Both the position numbers and the translations under genes were made by a program. A model generated the notes under the pieces. That model ran no database searches. It was not told where the DNA came from and was given only the letters and a program-made list of their open reading frames with translations. A DNA stretch of 36,833 nt, taken from the NCBI GenBank assembly GCA_937929825.1, contig CALFUV010000029.1, forward strand, positions 1 to 36,833. The letters are read 5' to 3'. Positions 17,369-26,903 of the stretch are shown here, piece by piece. This DNA comes from an uncultured Patescibacteria group bacterium. GTDB lineage: Bacteria; Patescibacteriota; Patescibacteriia; Veblenbacterales; UBA10138. Numbering within the stretch: the stretch's first letter is position 1; each line of letters begins with the position of its first letter.

Positions 17369-17761
17369 TTAATTATTTAGCAATGTTTTAACTTTAGCCA
17401 CAATTTCCGCCGGTGTTTGATTGGCTTTAACAAAATAATCATCTGCTCCGAGTTCTTGGCCCCTTCTTATATCTTCTTCCTGTCCTAAATTTGTTAGCAT
17501 TACGACAGGAATTTTTTTTAAAGACTTATCAGCCTTAATTTCTTTTAAAGTAGCAAAGCCATCCAATTTGGGCATCATTACATCCAACAAAATAGCTGAC
17601 GGTTTTTTGGTTTTAGCCACTTCCAAACCTATCAAGCCATTTTCAGCAGTTAACACCTCAAAACCCTCGGCTGTAAACTTGGCGCCATACATATCCCGCA
17701 AAATCTGATCATCTTCTACAATTAAAATTTTAACTTTAGTCTTAGACATAAGTATTGGCAA
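17369..17761 (-). CDS. Stand-alone response regulator receiver
   Basis: KILIVEDDQILRDMYGAKF, AILLDVMMPKLDG, VVMLTNLG, ADDYFVKA. Confidence 0.92.
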   Translation of the reverse strand: MPILMSKTKVKILIVEDDQILRDMYGAKFTAEGFEVLTAENGLIGLEVAKTKKPSAILLDVMMPKLDGFATLKEIKADKSLKKIPVVMLTNLGQEEDIRRGQELGADDYFVKANQTPAEIVAKVKTLLNN

Positions 17762-17863
17762 TATAGTAGCATAAAACTAACAAAAAGCAAATAATTTTAT
17801 AAAAACTAATATATATAATATCTAATGAAAAAATAAATTTACAATCATGACCTGCCTGCTAAT

Positions 17864-17895
17864 TGTCTATGGAATTATTCTATAGAATACTCCTA
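17864..17895. repeat. Intergenic imperfect palindrome, copy A
   Basis: Core TATTCTATAGAATA; 18-bp ATTATTCTATAGAATACT identical to copy B. Confidence 0.6.
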
Positions 17896-17907
17896 TAGAA
17901 ACGCGGG

Positions 17908-18783
17908 CTAACTAGAAAACCAAAATTGCCACCATTTTAGTGATTGTCGCTTAAAATTTTGTCCGTAGCTGATAAATATAATATCTCCCGCTTCATCAGT
18001 GCGCAGGACCTGAGGTATTAAAACTCGCAAGCGGGCTAAAACTTCAGCGTGCGGATGACCATAACGATTAGGTCCTACCGAAATAACAGCAGACTCTGCG
18101 CCGACGGCACGTAAAAAATCATCGCCTGAAGAAGTTTTAGAACCCTGATGTGCTACTTTCAATACTTGTGCGGATACATTAATACCAGCCTCTAAAATAT
18201 CTGCTTCATTTTCTAAAGGAGTATCACCGGTAAAAAGAGCGCTGGATGTGCCATAAAGCAAACGAATGACAATGGAAGAATCGTTAAGATTAGATAATTT
18301 CTGATTAGCAAAGGAACGATTTGGCCAAATAACTTCTAACTTAATATCATTGTCAAATAAAATTTCCTGCCCTTGTAAGGCTATGACTATGGGAATCTTT
18401 TTTTGTTGAATTAATTCTAAAAATCTTAAATATTCCGGTGTGGTGTGTACAGCCTCAGTTATTAATACTTGTCGTACACGATATCTTTCCAGTACATAAT
18501 TTAAACCGGCTAAATGATCAGCATGCGGGTGTGACAAAACCACCAAATCAATTGTTCGCTCTGTCCAAGGTAAATAACGCTCCAGCTTGCTTAAAATTGT
18601 CCTGTCCGGCCCACCATCAATTAAAATATTCTGCCCAGCGGGTGTACGTATAAGACTGGCGTCTCCTTGCCCGACGTCCATAAAAATCAGAGTTAATTGC
18701 TGGCTGCTGGTTGCCCAACAACCCCCAATAAAAACAATTAAAAGCAAAAACAGCATTAACCAAGGTAAAATTTTTCTAATCAT
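17908..18783 (-). CDS. ComEC-type metallo-beta-lactamase-fold protein
   Basis: MDVGQGDASLIRTPAGQNILIDGG, LSHPHADHLAGL, VLKVAHQGSKTSS. Confidence 0.92.
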   Translation of the reverse strand: MIRKILPWLMLFLLLIVFIGGCWATSSQQLTLIFMDVGQGDASLIRTPAGQNILIDGGPDRTILSKLERYLPWTERTIDLVVLSHPHADHLAGLNYVLERYRVRQVLITEAVHTTPEYLRFLELIQQKKIPIVIALQGQEILFDNDIKLEVIWPNRSFANQKLSNLNDSSIVIRLLYGTSSALFTGDTPLENEADILEAGINVSAQVLKVAHQGSKTSSGDDFLRAVGAESAVISVGPNRYGHPHAEVLARLRVLIPQVLRTDEAGDIIFISYGQNFKRQSLKWWQFWFSS

Positions 18784-20240
18784 AAATTAGTTTGTTTTCT
18801 TCTAACTACTTTTTTAGGCAACCAAAACAGCCAAACTGCTAAAAATAGATAAAGCACGATCAAAACCAGCCAGACTTGCCAGACAGATTGTACCGCCGCC
18901 CATGGTAAACTAGCCAACCAATTAACAATTGTTACTAAATAAAAAAGCACCGCTGAAAGCAACCAAACAGCCGGTGCGGCAGCTGTGAAACTAAAAGTGC
19001 TTAAAACCAAGAGACCTAAACCAAATACATAAACTAATATGGCTATTGGTGCCACTAACAAATTAGCTAACGGCGTGATAACTGAGACTTCACTAACTCG
19101 CGTTAAAATAATAGGCATAGTAGCTAATGAAGCTGCCAGAGTTTCAGCTGATATTTGTCGTAGACTTAAAAACTCAGGTAAAAAAGTTAGTTTTTTAATT
19201 AACCAGGGTGATAAATAAACTAAGCCAGCCATAGCGGCAAATGACAATTGCCAACCAAGTTCAACAACTAAACGAGGTGAAACAAAAAGCATGGCTGCGC
19301 CGGTGCCTAATAGTAAATTCAAACTATCTGCCCGGCGAGCCAATACTTGTCCTAAAAGCAAAACCGAACCCATAATACCGGCCCGCACTACCGAAGATTC
19401 GCCGCCACTAAAAATTACAAACAATCCCACGATAAACAAAGCCATTGCACTGGCTTGCTGACGCCATAAACCAATAGCAATCAATAACCAAAAAATAACC
19501 TTAGTCAGCACCATAACATTAAATCCAGAAACCGCTAACAAATGAGTGGTGCCAGTACGCCGAAAGTCATTGATTAATTTTGCAGGCAAACCACTATCAT
19601 CGCCCCACATCATACCTGCGGCTAAAGTCGCATAAGGTTCTGGTACCTGCGCGCGTAAACGATCTCCCGCTTGTTGTCTAATTCTATACAACCACACTCG
19701 CAAACCGCTGGATGGACGAGTAATAAGTTCAATTGCCGGCCAAGCACATTGACGCCAAATACCACGATTGTTATAGGGCTTAAAATCCATCAATTCTACC
19801 CCAGGACAATTCAACTTAATTTGATCGCCATAATAAAATTCCGGCCAAGGTCCTGCTATAACAGCTACCCGTAAACCGGGTAAGGGAGAAATTGTTTCTG
19901 CTATATAACGCCGAGTTTTTTCACCTAAACGCGGCAACTCAGAAATTCTGGCTGTAAATTCCTGCTGACCAATAAAAACTTCAACAGGTGGTGACGATAT
20001 AAAACCATTACCCCGCCACCAAGCAAGCAAAATACCTATAATAAAAATTCCCAACAAGGGCGGTATTATTTTACGCCCAATACATACAACTGTTATAGCT
20101 AAAAAAATCAAAATTAGTATCGGCGGTTGAATAAACCAAAATCCAATTATAAAACCTAACAAAACACCTAGACTAAAAGTGCGAAAAACGAAAACTGGAT
20201 GGAGGTTAGGCTGAAATTCAATCTGTTTAGCCTCCTCCAT
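18780..20240 (-). CDS. comEC: ComEC/Rec2-type competence membrane channel
   Basis: ComEC core HLLAVSGFNVMVL, GGESSVVRAGIMG, DUF4131-like N-region. Confidence 0.93.
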   Translation of the reverse strand: MEEAKQIEFQPNLHPVFVFRTFSLGVLLGFIIGFWFIQPPILILIFLAITVVCIGRKIIPPLLGIFIIGILLAWWRGNGFISSPPVEVFIGQQEFTARISELPRLGEKTRRYIAETISPLPGLRVAVIAGPWPEFYYGDQIKLNCPGVELMDFKPYNNRGIWRQCAWPAIELITRPSSGLRVWLYRIRQQAGDRLRAQVPEPYATLAAGMMWGDDSGLPAKLINDFRRTGTTHLLAVSGFNVMVLTKVIFWLLIAIGLWRQQASAMALFIVGLFVIFSGGESSVVRAGIMGSVLLLGQVLARRADSLNLLLGTGAAMLFVSPRLVVELGWQLSFAAMAGLVYLSPWLIKKLTFLPEFLSLRQISAETLAASLATMPIILTRVSEVSVITPLANLLVAPIAILVYVFGLGLLVLSTFSFTAAAPAVWLLSAVLFYLVTIVNWLASLPWAAVQSVWQVWLVLIVLYLFLAVWLFWLPKKVVRRKQTNL

Positions 20241-20244
20241 AAAA

Positions 20245-21355
20245 CTATTTTTCTTGAGCGGTTAATTGTTTTAGTCTGGCTTCAATAAATTTTATTAAAT
20301 CGCCAGCTAACACTTTTTCAGGATTAGTATCTTCATAACCAGTACGATGATCTTTAACTTGTTTATATGGTTGAAGTACATAAGAACGTGCTTGGTTACC
20401 CCAAGCAGCCTCTCGGTACTCCCCGCGTAATTCGCGCTTTTGCTCTTGCTGTTGACCCCAAGCCATTTGCCATAATTTAGCACGTAAATATTTCATGGCT
20501 TGTTCCTTGTTTTGGCTTTGAGAACGTTCATTTTGACAAGTAACAGTGATACCTGTTGGTAAATGAACTATCCGCACTGCTGAATAAGTGGTATTCACAC
20601 TTTGTCCGCCATGTCCGCCCGACATAAAAGTATCTATACGTAAATCTTTAGGATCAATTTTAATCTCAACAACTTCTGGTAATTCTGGTAAGACTTCTAC
20701 TAAAGCAAAACTAGTATGACGCATTTTTTCCGCATCAAACGGACTAATACGCACCAAACGATGAACACCGGCTTCATTTTTTAAAAAGCCGTAAGCATAC
20801 CGTCCATTTATCTTCAAAAGCGAGCTTTTAATACCCGCTTCACCGCCTTTTGATTCATCCAACACTTCTACCTGCCAACCGCGCGATTCGGCAAATCGTA
20901 AATACATACGACGTAACATGGCAGCCCAATCTTGAGCGTCTGTGCCACCAGCACCGGCATGAATGGCTAACAAGGCATTAGACTCATCGTGTTCACCGGA
21001 AAATAATTTCTTAAATTCAAAATCTTCCAGCTTTTTGCTAAGTTGCCAGTATATTTTTTCCAATTCTTCTCTTAAATTTACATCTTTTTCCAATTGATCA
21101 GCTACCGCCAATTCCAGAATATCGTTTGTTTCCTTTTCCAAACTTTTAAATTCAGCTAACTCCTGCGTCAGTTCATCATGTTGAGCACTTATTTGTCGTG
21201 CTCTTGTTTGATCAGCCCAAAAATCAGGTTGTTGCATAACCATTTCCAGCGCTTTTGCTTTAGTTTGAAGATTATCTGGGTCAAAGCCAGTTCCGGGCTT
21301 CCTGGACCCTAGTCTTCAAAGCCCGGAGATTTTTGATAAGTTCTGCTTCTTGCAT
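20245..21355 (-). CDS. prfB: Peptide chain release factor 2, programmed +1 frameshift at CTT TGA C
   Basis: ATG at 21355; MQEAELIKNLRALKTRVQEARNWL then TGA (21283-21281); +1 shift gives DPDNLQTKAKALEMVMQQPDFW...; SPF and GGQ motifs. Confidence 0.95.
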
Positions 21356-21420
21356 GAGCCTAGCCTAGCAAAACAGTTAAAAAAGTAAAGCTAATCAACA
21401 GTTAATCCGCTTATTCTAGA

Positions 21421-21456
21421 TCTTATTGTATTATTCTATAGAATACTACAATAAGC
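21421..21456. repeat. Intergenic near-perfect 34-bp palindrome, copy B
   Basis: CTTATTGTATTATTCTA|TAGAATACTACAATAAG, one mismatch; shares 18 bp with copy A. Confidence 0.65.
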
Positions 21457-21526
21457 CACATTAAAGACTTTCCTTAATTAGCTAATAATTTTTACTCAGG
21501 ATTTAATGAATTGGGATAAATTAATT

Positions 21527-22810
21527 TTACTCTTTAAACTCTTCCAATATTACTTTAACTTCTTTGGTATCTCCTTTAGAGTAAACTTTTAGAGTAATTG
21601 AATCGCCGGGGCTATAGCGCGACAAAGCACGCACTAAAGAAAATTCAGTGCTAATACGCTGCCCATTAACTTCCAATATAATATCATTCTCTCTTAAACC
21701 AGCTTTATCTGCCGGACTACCAGGGACTACCGCCAGTTGATCACGGGATTCACCGCGTACTAATAAAGCACCATAATCTATTTCTAAATTATTAGTGCGC
21801 GCCAATTGCGGTGTTACCATAACATATCTAATACCAAGATACGGACGCACTATACGGCCATACTTTTCATAAGAATCTATCATTCTTTTCGCTTCGTTTA
21901 CCGGAATAGCAAAACCTATCAATTGACCTTCACGGTTAATGGCTGTATTAATACCTATAACTTCACCGGCCAAATTTATCAACGGACCGCCGCTATTACC
22001 GGGGTTAATAGCGGCATCAGTCTGAATAACACCCTCTAGGCTTTCTGCCCCACCACTACCACTGGCTACCACATTACGGCCAATACCTGAAATCACTCCT
22101 TTGGTTACAGTGTTACGATATTCACCCAAAGCATTGCCAATAGCAATCACTGTTTGTCCGATTTGCAAAGTATCTGAATTGCCTAAAGAAACAGCTGGCA
22201 AACTCTTGTCTTCAATCTGCACCAGAGCCATATCATTAATTTTATCACGAGCTACCACTTTTGCCGGAAAACGCCGCCCATCATTAGTCAGCACTGAATA
22301 TTCAGCTTCAGTATCAGATACCACATGTCTATTAGTAAGTATTAAACCTTTAGCCTGATTAATAACGAAACCGGTACCGCCACCAATTTCCTGTTTGCCT
22401 TGCGGTGTCCGCTGCTGGGGTTGCTGAAAAAAGAAATTAAACGGCCAGCCAAAAAAATCATCAAACGGCAAGGGACCGGTATAATTGTAAATTTGCGAAA
22501 GATCTTTAGTAACAATAATGCTAACTACTGCCGGCGCCACTTTTTTTACCGCCTCGGTGGTGGAAGACTCTTCTTCCACCACCTGCCGCAAAGGCTCAAC
22601 TGATAAAGATGTTGGCTGACTAACCAAATTCGAATTAATAATTTTCAGATAAGGCTGACCAAACACTAACACAGACGCACCGCCTAAAAAACCAGCCAGT
22701 AAAGATAAAACAACAATTAACCATAGCGGTTGTGACCGGTTTGTTTTTTCAGATTTAACAGATTCAGTTAAACTGTTATTTTCTGTTTCGTAATTTTCTT
22801 CAATAAACAT
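21527..22810 (-). CDS. HtrA/DegP-like serine protease with PDZ domain
   Basis: TNRHVVSD, DMALVQI, GNSGGPLIN, PDZ domain. Confidence 0.95.
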   Translation of the reverse strand: MFIEENYETENNSLTESVKSEKTNRSQPLWLIVVLSLLAGFLGGASVLVFGQPYLKIINSNLVSQPTSLSVEPLRQVVEEESSTTEAVKKVAPAVVSIIVTKDLSQIYNYTGPLPFDDFFGWPFNFFFQQPQQRTPQGKQEIGGGTGFVINQAKGLILTNRHVVSDTEAEYSVLTNDGRRFPAKVVARDKINDMALVQIEDKSLPAVSLGNSDTLQIGQTVIAIGNALGEYRNTVTKGVISGIGRNVVASGSGGAESLEGVIQTDAAINPGNSGGPLINLAGEVIGINTAINREGQLIGFAIPVNEAKRMIDSYEKYGRIVRPYLGIRYVMVTPQLARTNNLEIDYGALLVRGESRDQLAVVPGSPADKAGLRENDIILEVNGQRISTEFSLVRALSRYSPGDSITLKVYSKGDTKEVKVILEEFKE

Positions 22811-22833
22811 AAAATCAATTAATGATATTTTTA

Positions 22834-23163
22834 TTAACGCTGATATTTTTTTAACTCCTCCAGCAAATCAAGTGTTGAGTTAGAACTATTACTGCTACTG
22901 CCTGACGGTATACCTAATAAATCATGATAAGCACTGAAAGCATTCTGAAAATAAGGCCTTAAATATAATATACCCAAAATTATAGGAATAACTATTATAA
23001 GCAAGCGTAATAAGCTCCAGATTCTGCTCCAACGTAAATAACTCAAAATTTTCTCATTACCAGCTTTTACTTCCTGTAACAGACGATTATTTTCTGCCAA
23101 TATTTCCTGAAGATCTTGATTATCAGTAGATAAATCAGGAGAAAATGGTTTTTCCATACGCAA
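22834..23163 (-). CDS. Small coiled-coil plus TM protein, unknown function
   Basis: DNQDLQEILAENNRLLQEVKAGNEKILSYLRW then TM segment. Confidence 0.6.
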   Translation of the reverse strand: MRMEKPFSPDLSTDNQDLQEILAENNRLLQEVKAGNEKILSYLRWSRIWSLLRLLIIVIPIILGILYLRPYFQNAFSAYHDLLGIPSGSSSNSSNSTLDLLEELKKYQR

Positions 23164-23216
23164 AAGTATTATAGCATACTGCCCAAATTTCGGCTGTTTA
23201 TAATTTTATCCTTAAT

Positions 23217-24953
23217 CTATTTTCCAATCCTTAAACGCCAGCTGGCAAATTTTTCTATAGCCGCAATCCCATTAGCTAAATAATAACGTCGGCCGTCTCG
23301 AGGATTAACATACCAAGCCTCACCTAATGATTCAACTTGTAGTAATATCCGGCCTTTTAATTTATTGGCTAAGGCAATATCGGGTTGAAGTGTTTCCACG
23401 GTATCAATTTCACCCTCACCAACGGGTATTTTACCTAAATTAACATTAGTAATACCTAAACCAAATATTTCCAAAGCCCGATAAGCCGCTGTTGAATCAG
23501 CTACACAATAAGCCTTTTTAGAAACAGGGTCAATATACCAAGGCGTATCAGAATCATTAACTGATAAAATAAATCCGGACCAAGCAGCTGCCTGCTCAAT
23601 TGTTAAATCAGGCTCACAACTATACAATTTTTCACCAAGTACCTGACCAGTAAGCATTTTATTTTCATTTTTAAAATCATTATTAAATACAATTTCATCT
23701 TCTAATGAAGTTACTAAAACAACTAAATTAGCAGTATTGTTTAATTTATCAATATCCAGCTCACGGGCATTAACTTCAACCCTAACCTCCATTTCCCCTC
23801 CTAAACGAGGTGTCAAAACAAGGTATAATTCAGCTGTAGCATAATTATTAAACCTGATAAAAGTCCATTTATTCTGTTGCTGATCAAAATCTCCTTCAGA
23901 AGGTATGCTCTGAATAATTTCCATGCCATCCGGCAATGCCAATCTCGCCTCAACTGCTTGTGCCATATTAGGACCCTTGTTATACAATTTTATTTTTAAG
24001 CCAAATTGTTGGTTTTCTTTGATATTAATACTTTTAGAATCAAATTTTATTTCTAAATCTGCCAAGGGCGTGAAAACAGTATTTGACCCGCCAACATAAT
24101 TACCTCGCGCCACTGGATAACTTTTACCCATAAGGGCAATAAGAGCATAAGCTGTCATACCAGCCGAACCTGCTGTATCACCCGCTTGCCATTTAAAAGA
24201 GCCGTCAGCTGTTTGTAAGGAGAGTAAAAAATCTTGAGGTTTAACTCCGCTTTTAATCCAAGAAGCAGCATTTAAATTCAATTTATTAAGAGCTGAAACT
24301 ACCCAAGCGGTGGAAGCTGAATCAGAAGCTTCACAGCCCGGCCAATAACAGGGCAACTGATAAGGCCAGCCAGCATCGCTATTCTGTTGTGAAGTTAAAT
24401 ATGACACCCCAGCCTGTACAAATGAATCTGAAGCAGTATAACCAACTTCAGCTAAAGCCATCAGCACGGCGGCTGTGCTGTTGGTATCAGAATCAAAACC
24501 CACTCCCCAACTCCATCCGCCGTCAGTATTTTGATTGGTTAACAAATACTGAACAGAATTTTTAATTACAGAATCAGTTGCCGGTAACCCAGCACTACGT
24601 AAAGCCATAATACCCCAAGTATCATCATTTAAAAGAGCAGGGTTACCTAATTGGCCACCATTGGCAAAATTTTTTAAACTCTGCACCAGATTTATACCAG
24701 TATAAGTAGTCGGGTTCTGACCTGCGGCTACCAAAGACAAAATACGCTTAGAATAATCATTGGCCGACGATCCACCAAAAGACTGTAGGGGCGTAGGATC
24801 AATATTTTCCCCGGCAGCCGCCAGGGCTTGAACTATCCAATCATCTAAAGTCTGATTTTTTAAATAGTTAACCGCTTCTGGCACACCAGCATAAGCTAAG
24901 AAGGGTTTTAAAAAGATAAAAATGAACATTATGGAGAATATGACTTTTTTCAT
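23217..24953 (-). CDS. Exported alpha/alpha-toroid (prenyltransferase-repeat/transcobalamin-like) protein with CARDB/DUF11-like and WYVNP repeat modules
   Basis: Signal peptide; repeated SVQYLLTNQNTDGGWSW, GVSYLTSQQNSDAGWPY, FLLSLQTADGSFKW; C-terminal PWYIDPVSKKAYC / AWYVNPRDGRRYYL; downstream of the cobalamin riboswitch. Confidence 0.8.
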   Translation of the reverse strand: MKKVIFSIMFIFIFLKPFLAYAGVPEAVNYLKNQTLDDWIVQALAAAGENIDPTPLQSFGGSSANDYSKRILSLVAAGQNPTTYTGINLVQSLKNFANGGQLGNPALLNDDTWGIMALRSAGLPATDSVIKNSVQYLLTNQNTDGGWSWGVGFDSDTNSTAAVLMALAEVGYTASDSFVQAGVSYLTSQQNSDAGWPYQLPCYWPGCEASDSASTAWVVSALNKLNLNAASWIKSGVKPQDFLLSLQTADGSFKWQAGDTAGSAGMTAYALIALMGKSYPVARGNYVGGSNTVFTPLADLEIKFDSKSINIKENQQFGLKIKLYNKGPNMAQAVEARLALPDGMEIIQSIPSEGDFDQQQNKWTFIRFNNYATAELYLVLTPRLGGEMEVRVEVNARELDIDKLNNTANLVVLVTSLEDEIVFNNDFKNENKMLTGQVLGEKLYSCEPDLTIEQAAAWSGFILSVNDSDTPWYIDPVSKKAYCVADSTAAYRALEIFGLGITNVNLGKIPVGEGEIDTVETLQPDIALANKLKGRILLQVESLGEAWYVNPRDGRRYYLANGIAAIEKFASWRLRIGK

Positions 24954-25011
24954 ATTGATTTAAGGATTAATAATTAAAAATAAAGTGGCTTTAAATTATT
25001 TTTGTTTTTTA

Positions 25012-25046
25012 TTAAAAAACCTCCGCTCTTCACAAAAAGCGGAGGT
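25012..25046 (-). terminator. Attenuator terminator of the cobalamin riboswitch
   Basis: ACCTCCGCT-loop-AGCGGAGGT then TTTTTTAAT on minus strand. Confidence 0.85.
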
Positions 25047-25084
25047 GGCACAACAAGCAAAATAAATAATTTTATGCTATGGAA

Positions 25085-25248
25085 CCACTTCCTTTCTCGC
25101 GAAGGAAGAAGATTCAAACTATATACCAGTAATCAGTAATCGGGCTTATCCGCTTGGAGCGGAATTACCGTAGCGGGACTGCGCCGGATTACCCATCCTC
25201 CGCAGATTTAACGAAGGATTGGTCACCGGACTTCCCTGAATACTGGTT
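25085..25248 (-). promoter_or_regulatory. Cobalamin riboswitch (aptamer 25124-25248; downstream hairpin 25088-25108)
   Basis: GGGAAGTCCGGTGACCAATCC ... CCGGCGCAGTCCCGCTACGGTAA ... AGCCCGA; P1 ACCAGTA/TACTGGT. Confidence 0.9.
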
Positions 25249-25798
25249 AATTTATAAAGAACTTATGATTACTTAAAACGCTTACTGTTTTATTTTTATT
25301 TATTAGAAATACTTTTTTACTAACCAAAACCCAAGATCCAAATATAACTCCTGTAAAAATCAAATCCCCCAATGCCATATTACGAAAAAAAGGAATACCC
25401 ATTTCATAAGCTAACAGTAAACCAGCCATAGTCTTCGGGTACCAATCGCTCGCTAGCCACACGGCAAAATTAGTAGTTAAAAAGAAAAAAGTAGAAGAAG
25501 CCAGAGAAGCTATTAACAAACGATGAGGCTTAACGTGTTTAATCCAGCGGCCGATAAATACTACTATGGCAAAACTGCCATAAACTGTAAGCATTATGGG
25601 TAAGTGATAAAAACCTATTATCAAATCTGATAAAAACATAGAGGCTAATGGCACAACTATAGCCCACCAGCGTGGCAGAAGATAACCAGCCAGCAAGCTT
25701 ACTGCCACCACAGGTGTTACATTCCACACATGAGGCATAAGTCTACCAACTAATACCAAAATAATTAAAACAGTTGTGATAATAATATTTTTTTTCAT
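25247..25798 (-). CDS. Polytopic membrane protein, DUF6580/ECF S-component-like, putative cobalamin transporter component
   Basis: About 5-6 TM, RLMPHVWNVTPVVAVSLLAGYLLPRWWAIVVPLASMFLSDLIIGFYH; B12 gene context. Confidence 0.65.
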   Translation of the reverse strand: MKKNIIITTVLIILVLVGRLMPHVWNVTPVVAVSLLAGYLLPRWWAIVVPLASMFLSDLIIGFYHLPIMLTVYGSFAIVVFIGRWIKHVKPHRLLIASLASSTFFFLTTNFAVWLASDWYPKTMAGLLLAYEMGIPFFRNMALGDLIFTGVIFGSWVLVSKKVFLINKNKTVSVLSNHKFFIN

Positions 25799-25801
25799 TT
25801 T

Positions 25802-26263
25802 TTAATATTTTGATTTGCTAAAACTCCACAATACTGTTTCCCCGCCTTGTAAAACATAATTATCTGCTGATACCATAGGTTGTTCTCCGCCTACCCAATA
25901 CTGCCAGTACATTTGATTCTGTCCATTTACTTTATCTCCTATTTGTTTAACAAAAGCGCCCATAGAATAACTTTTATCAATATCAATAATTAATTTTTCC
26001 TGTTTACTAATAGTTTCTAACAATCCAAGTACAGTCGGCGGTTGAGGTAATGACAAATTAGCAAAACTTTTTATAAACTGCCCGTTGTTGATAAGCAAAT
26101 TAACTTCTCTAACCTGTTCTATTTCTATAGGCAAAGCTGGAGGCAAGGACGAATCATTTTTTTGACCACCAAAGTAATAGCCAAAAATAAAAATTGCTCC
26201 GGAAACCAATAACGCTATGACTAAATTAATTACTTTCTTGTTCATAAAAATTATCTTTGCCAA
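25802..26263 (-). CDS. Membrane-anchored DUF4430 (transcobalamin C-domain-like) protein
   Basis: N-terminal TM; TVLGLLETISKQ...YSMGAFVKQIGDKVNGQNQMYWQYWVGGEQPMVSADNYVLQGGETVLWSF. Confidence 0.75.
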   Translation of the reverse strand: MAKIIFMNKKVINLVIALLVSGAIFIFGYYFGGQKNDSSLPPALPIEIEQVREVNLLINNGQFIKSFANLSLPQPPTVLGLLETISKQEKLIIDIDKSYSMGAFVKQIGDKVNGQNQMYWQYWVGGEQPMVSADNYVLQGGETVLWSFSKSKY

Positions 26264-26790
26264 ATTGTTTCTGCTTGACCAACTTGATGATTAACAAAAC
26301 GGGCTAACACAAATAAATAATCTGATAATCTATTTAGATATTTCATAACTTCAGGTCTTAGTGTTTGTTGACGAGAAAGATCAACCGCCTCTCGCTCCAC
26401 TCGCCGCGCCACTGCCCGCGCCCGCATCAGTTCAGCCGCCACAATGGTACCGCCTGGTAGAATAAAATTTTTAAGCGGCGGTAATTCAGCTTCATATTTA
26501 TCAATCAACCTTTCCAGTCTGACAATATTAGTCTCATCAATTAATTTTAAACCTGCAATCTCTTTACCGGGCGGGGTGGCCAATTCAGCGCCCAATGTAA
26601 AAATATCACTTTGCACTTTGGTAAGATCATTTTTTAATGATTTATCCTGATTTTGTGAAATAACAACTCCTAAAAAAGCATTAAGCTCGTCTAGAGATCC
26701 AATAACTTTCAAAACAGGATGATGTTTGGGGACACGACAGCCGTAAAGTGATGTTTCACCTGTATCGCCAGTTTTAGTATAAATTTTCAC
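26251..26790 (-). CDS. pduO: Cob(I)alamin adenosyltransferase, PduO type
   Basis: KIYTKTGDTGETSLYG, GSLDELNAFLG, FILPGGT, ARAVARRVERE, YLNRLSDYLFVLAR. Confidence 0.95.
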   Translation of the reverse strand: MKIYTKTGDTGETSLYGCRVPKHHPVLKVIGSLDELNAFLGVVISQNQDKSLKNDLTKVQSDIFTLGAELATPPGKEIAGLKLIDETNIVRLERLIDKYEAELPPLKNFILPGGTIVAAELMRARAVARRVEREAVDLSRQQTLRPEVMKYLNRLSDYLFVLARFVNHQVGQAETIWQR

Positions 26791-26903
26791 AAAATAATAA
26801 AATTGATTATTAATTTAATCGCCAAAAATCACAGTTTTTTATGATAATTTTACGCTGCTTCATTTATAGAAGTAGTTAAAAAATATTTTTGTTTTATAAA
26901 AAT

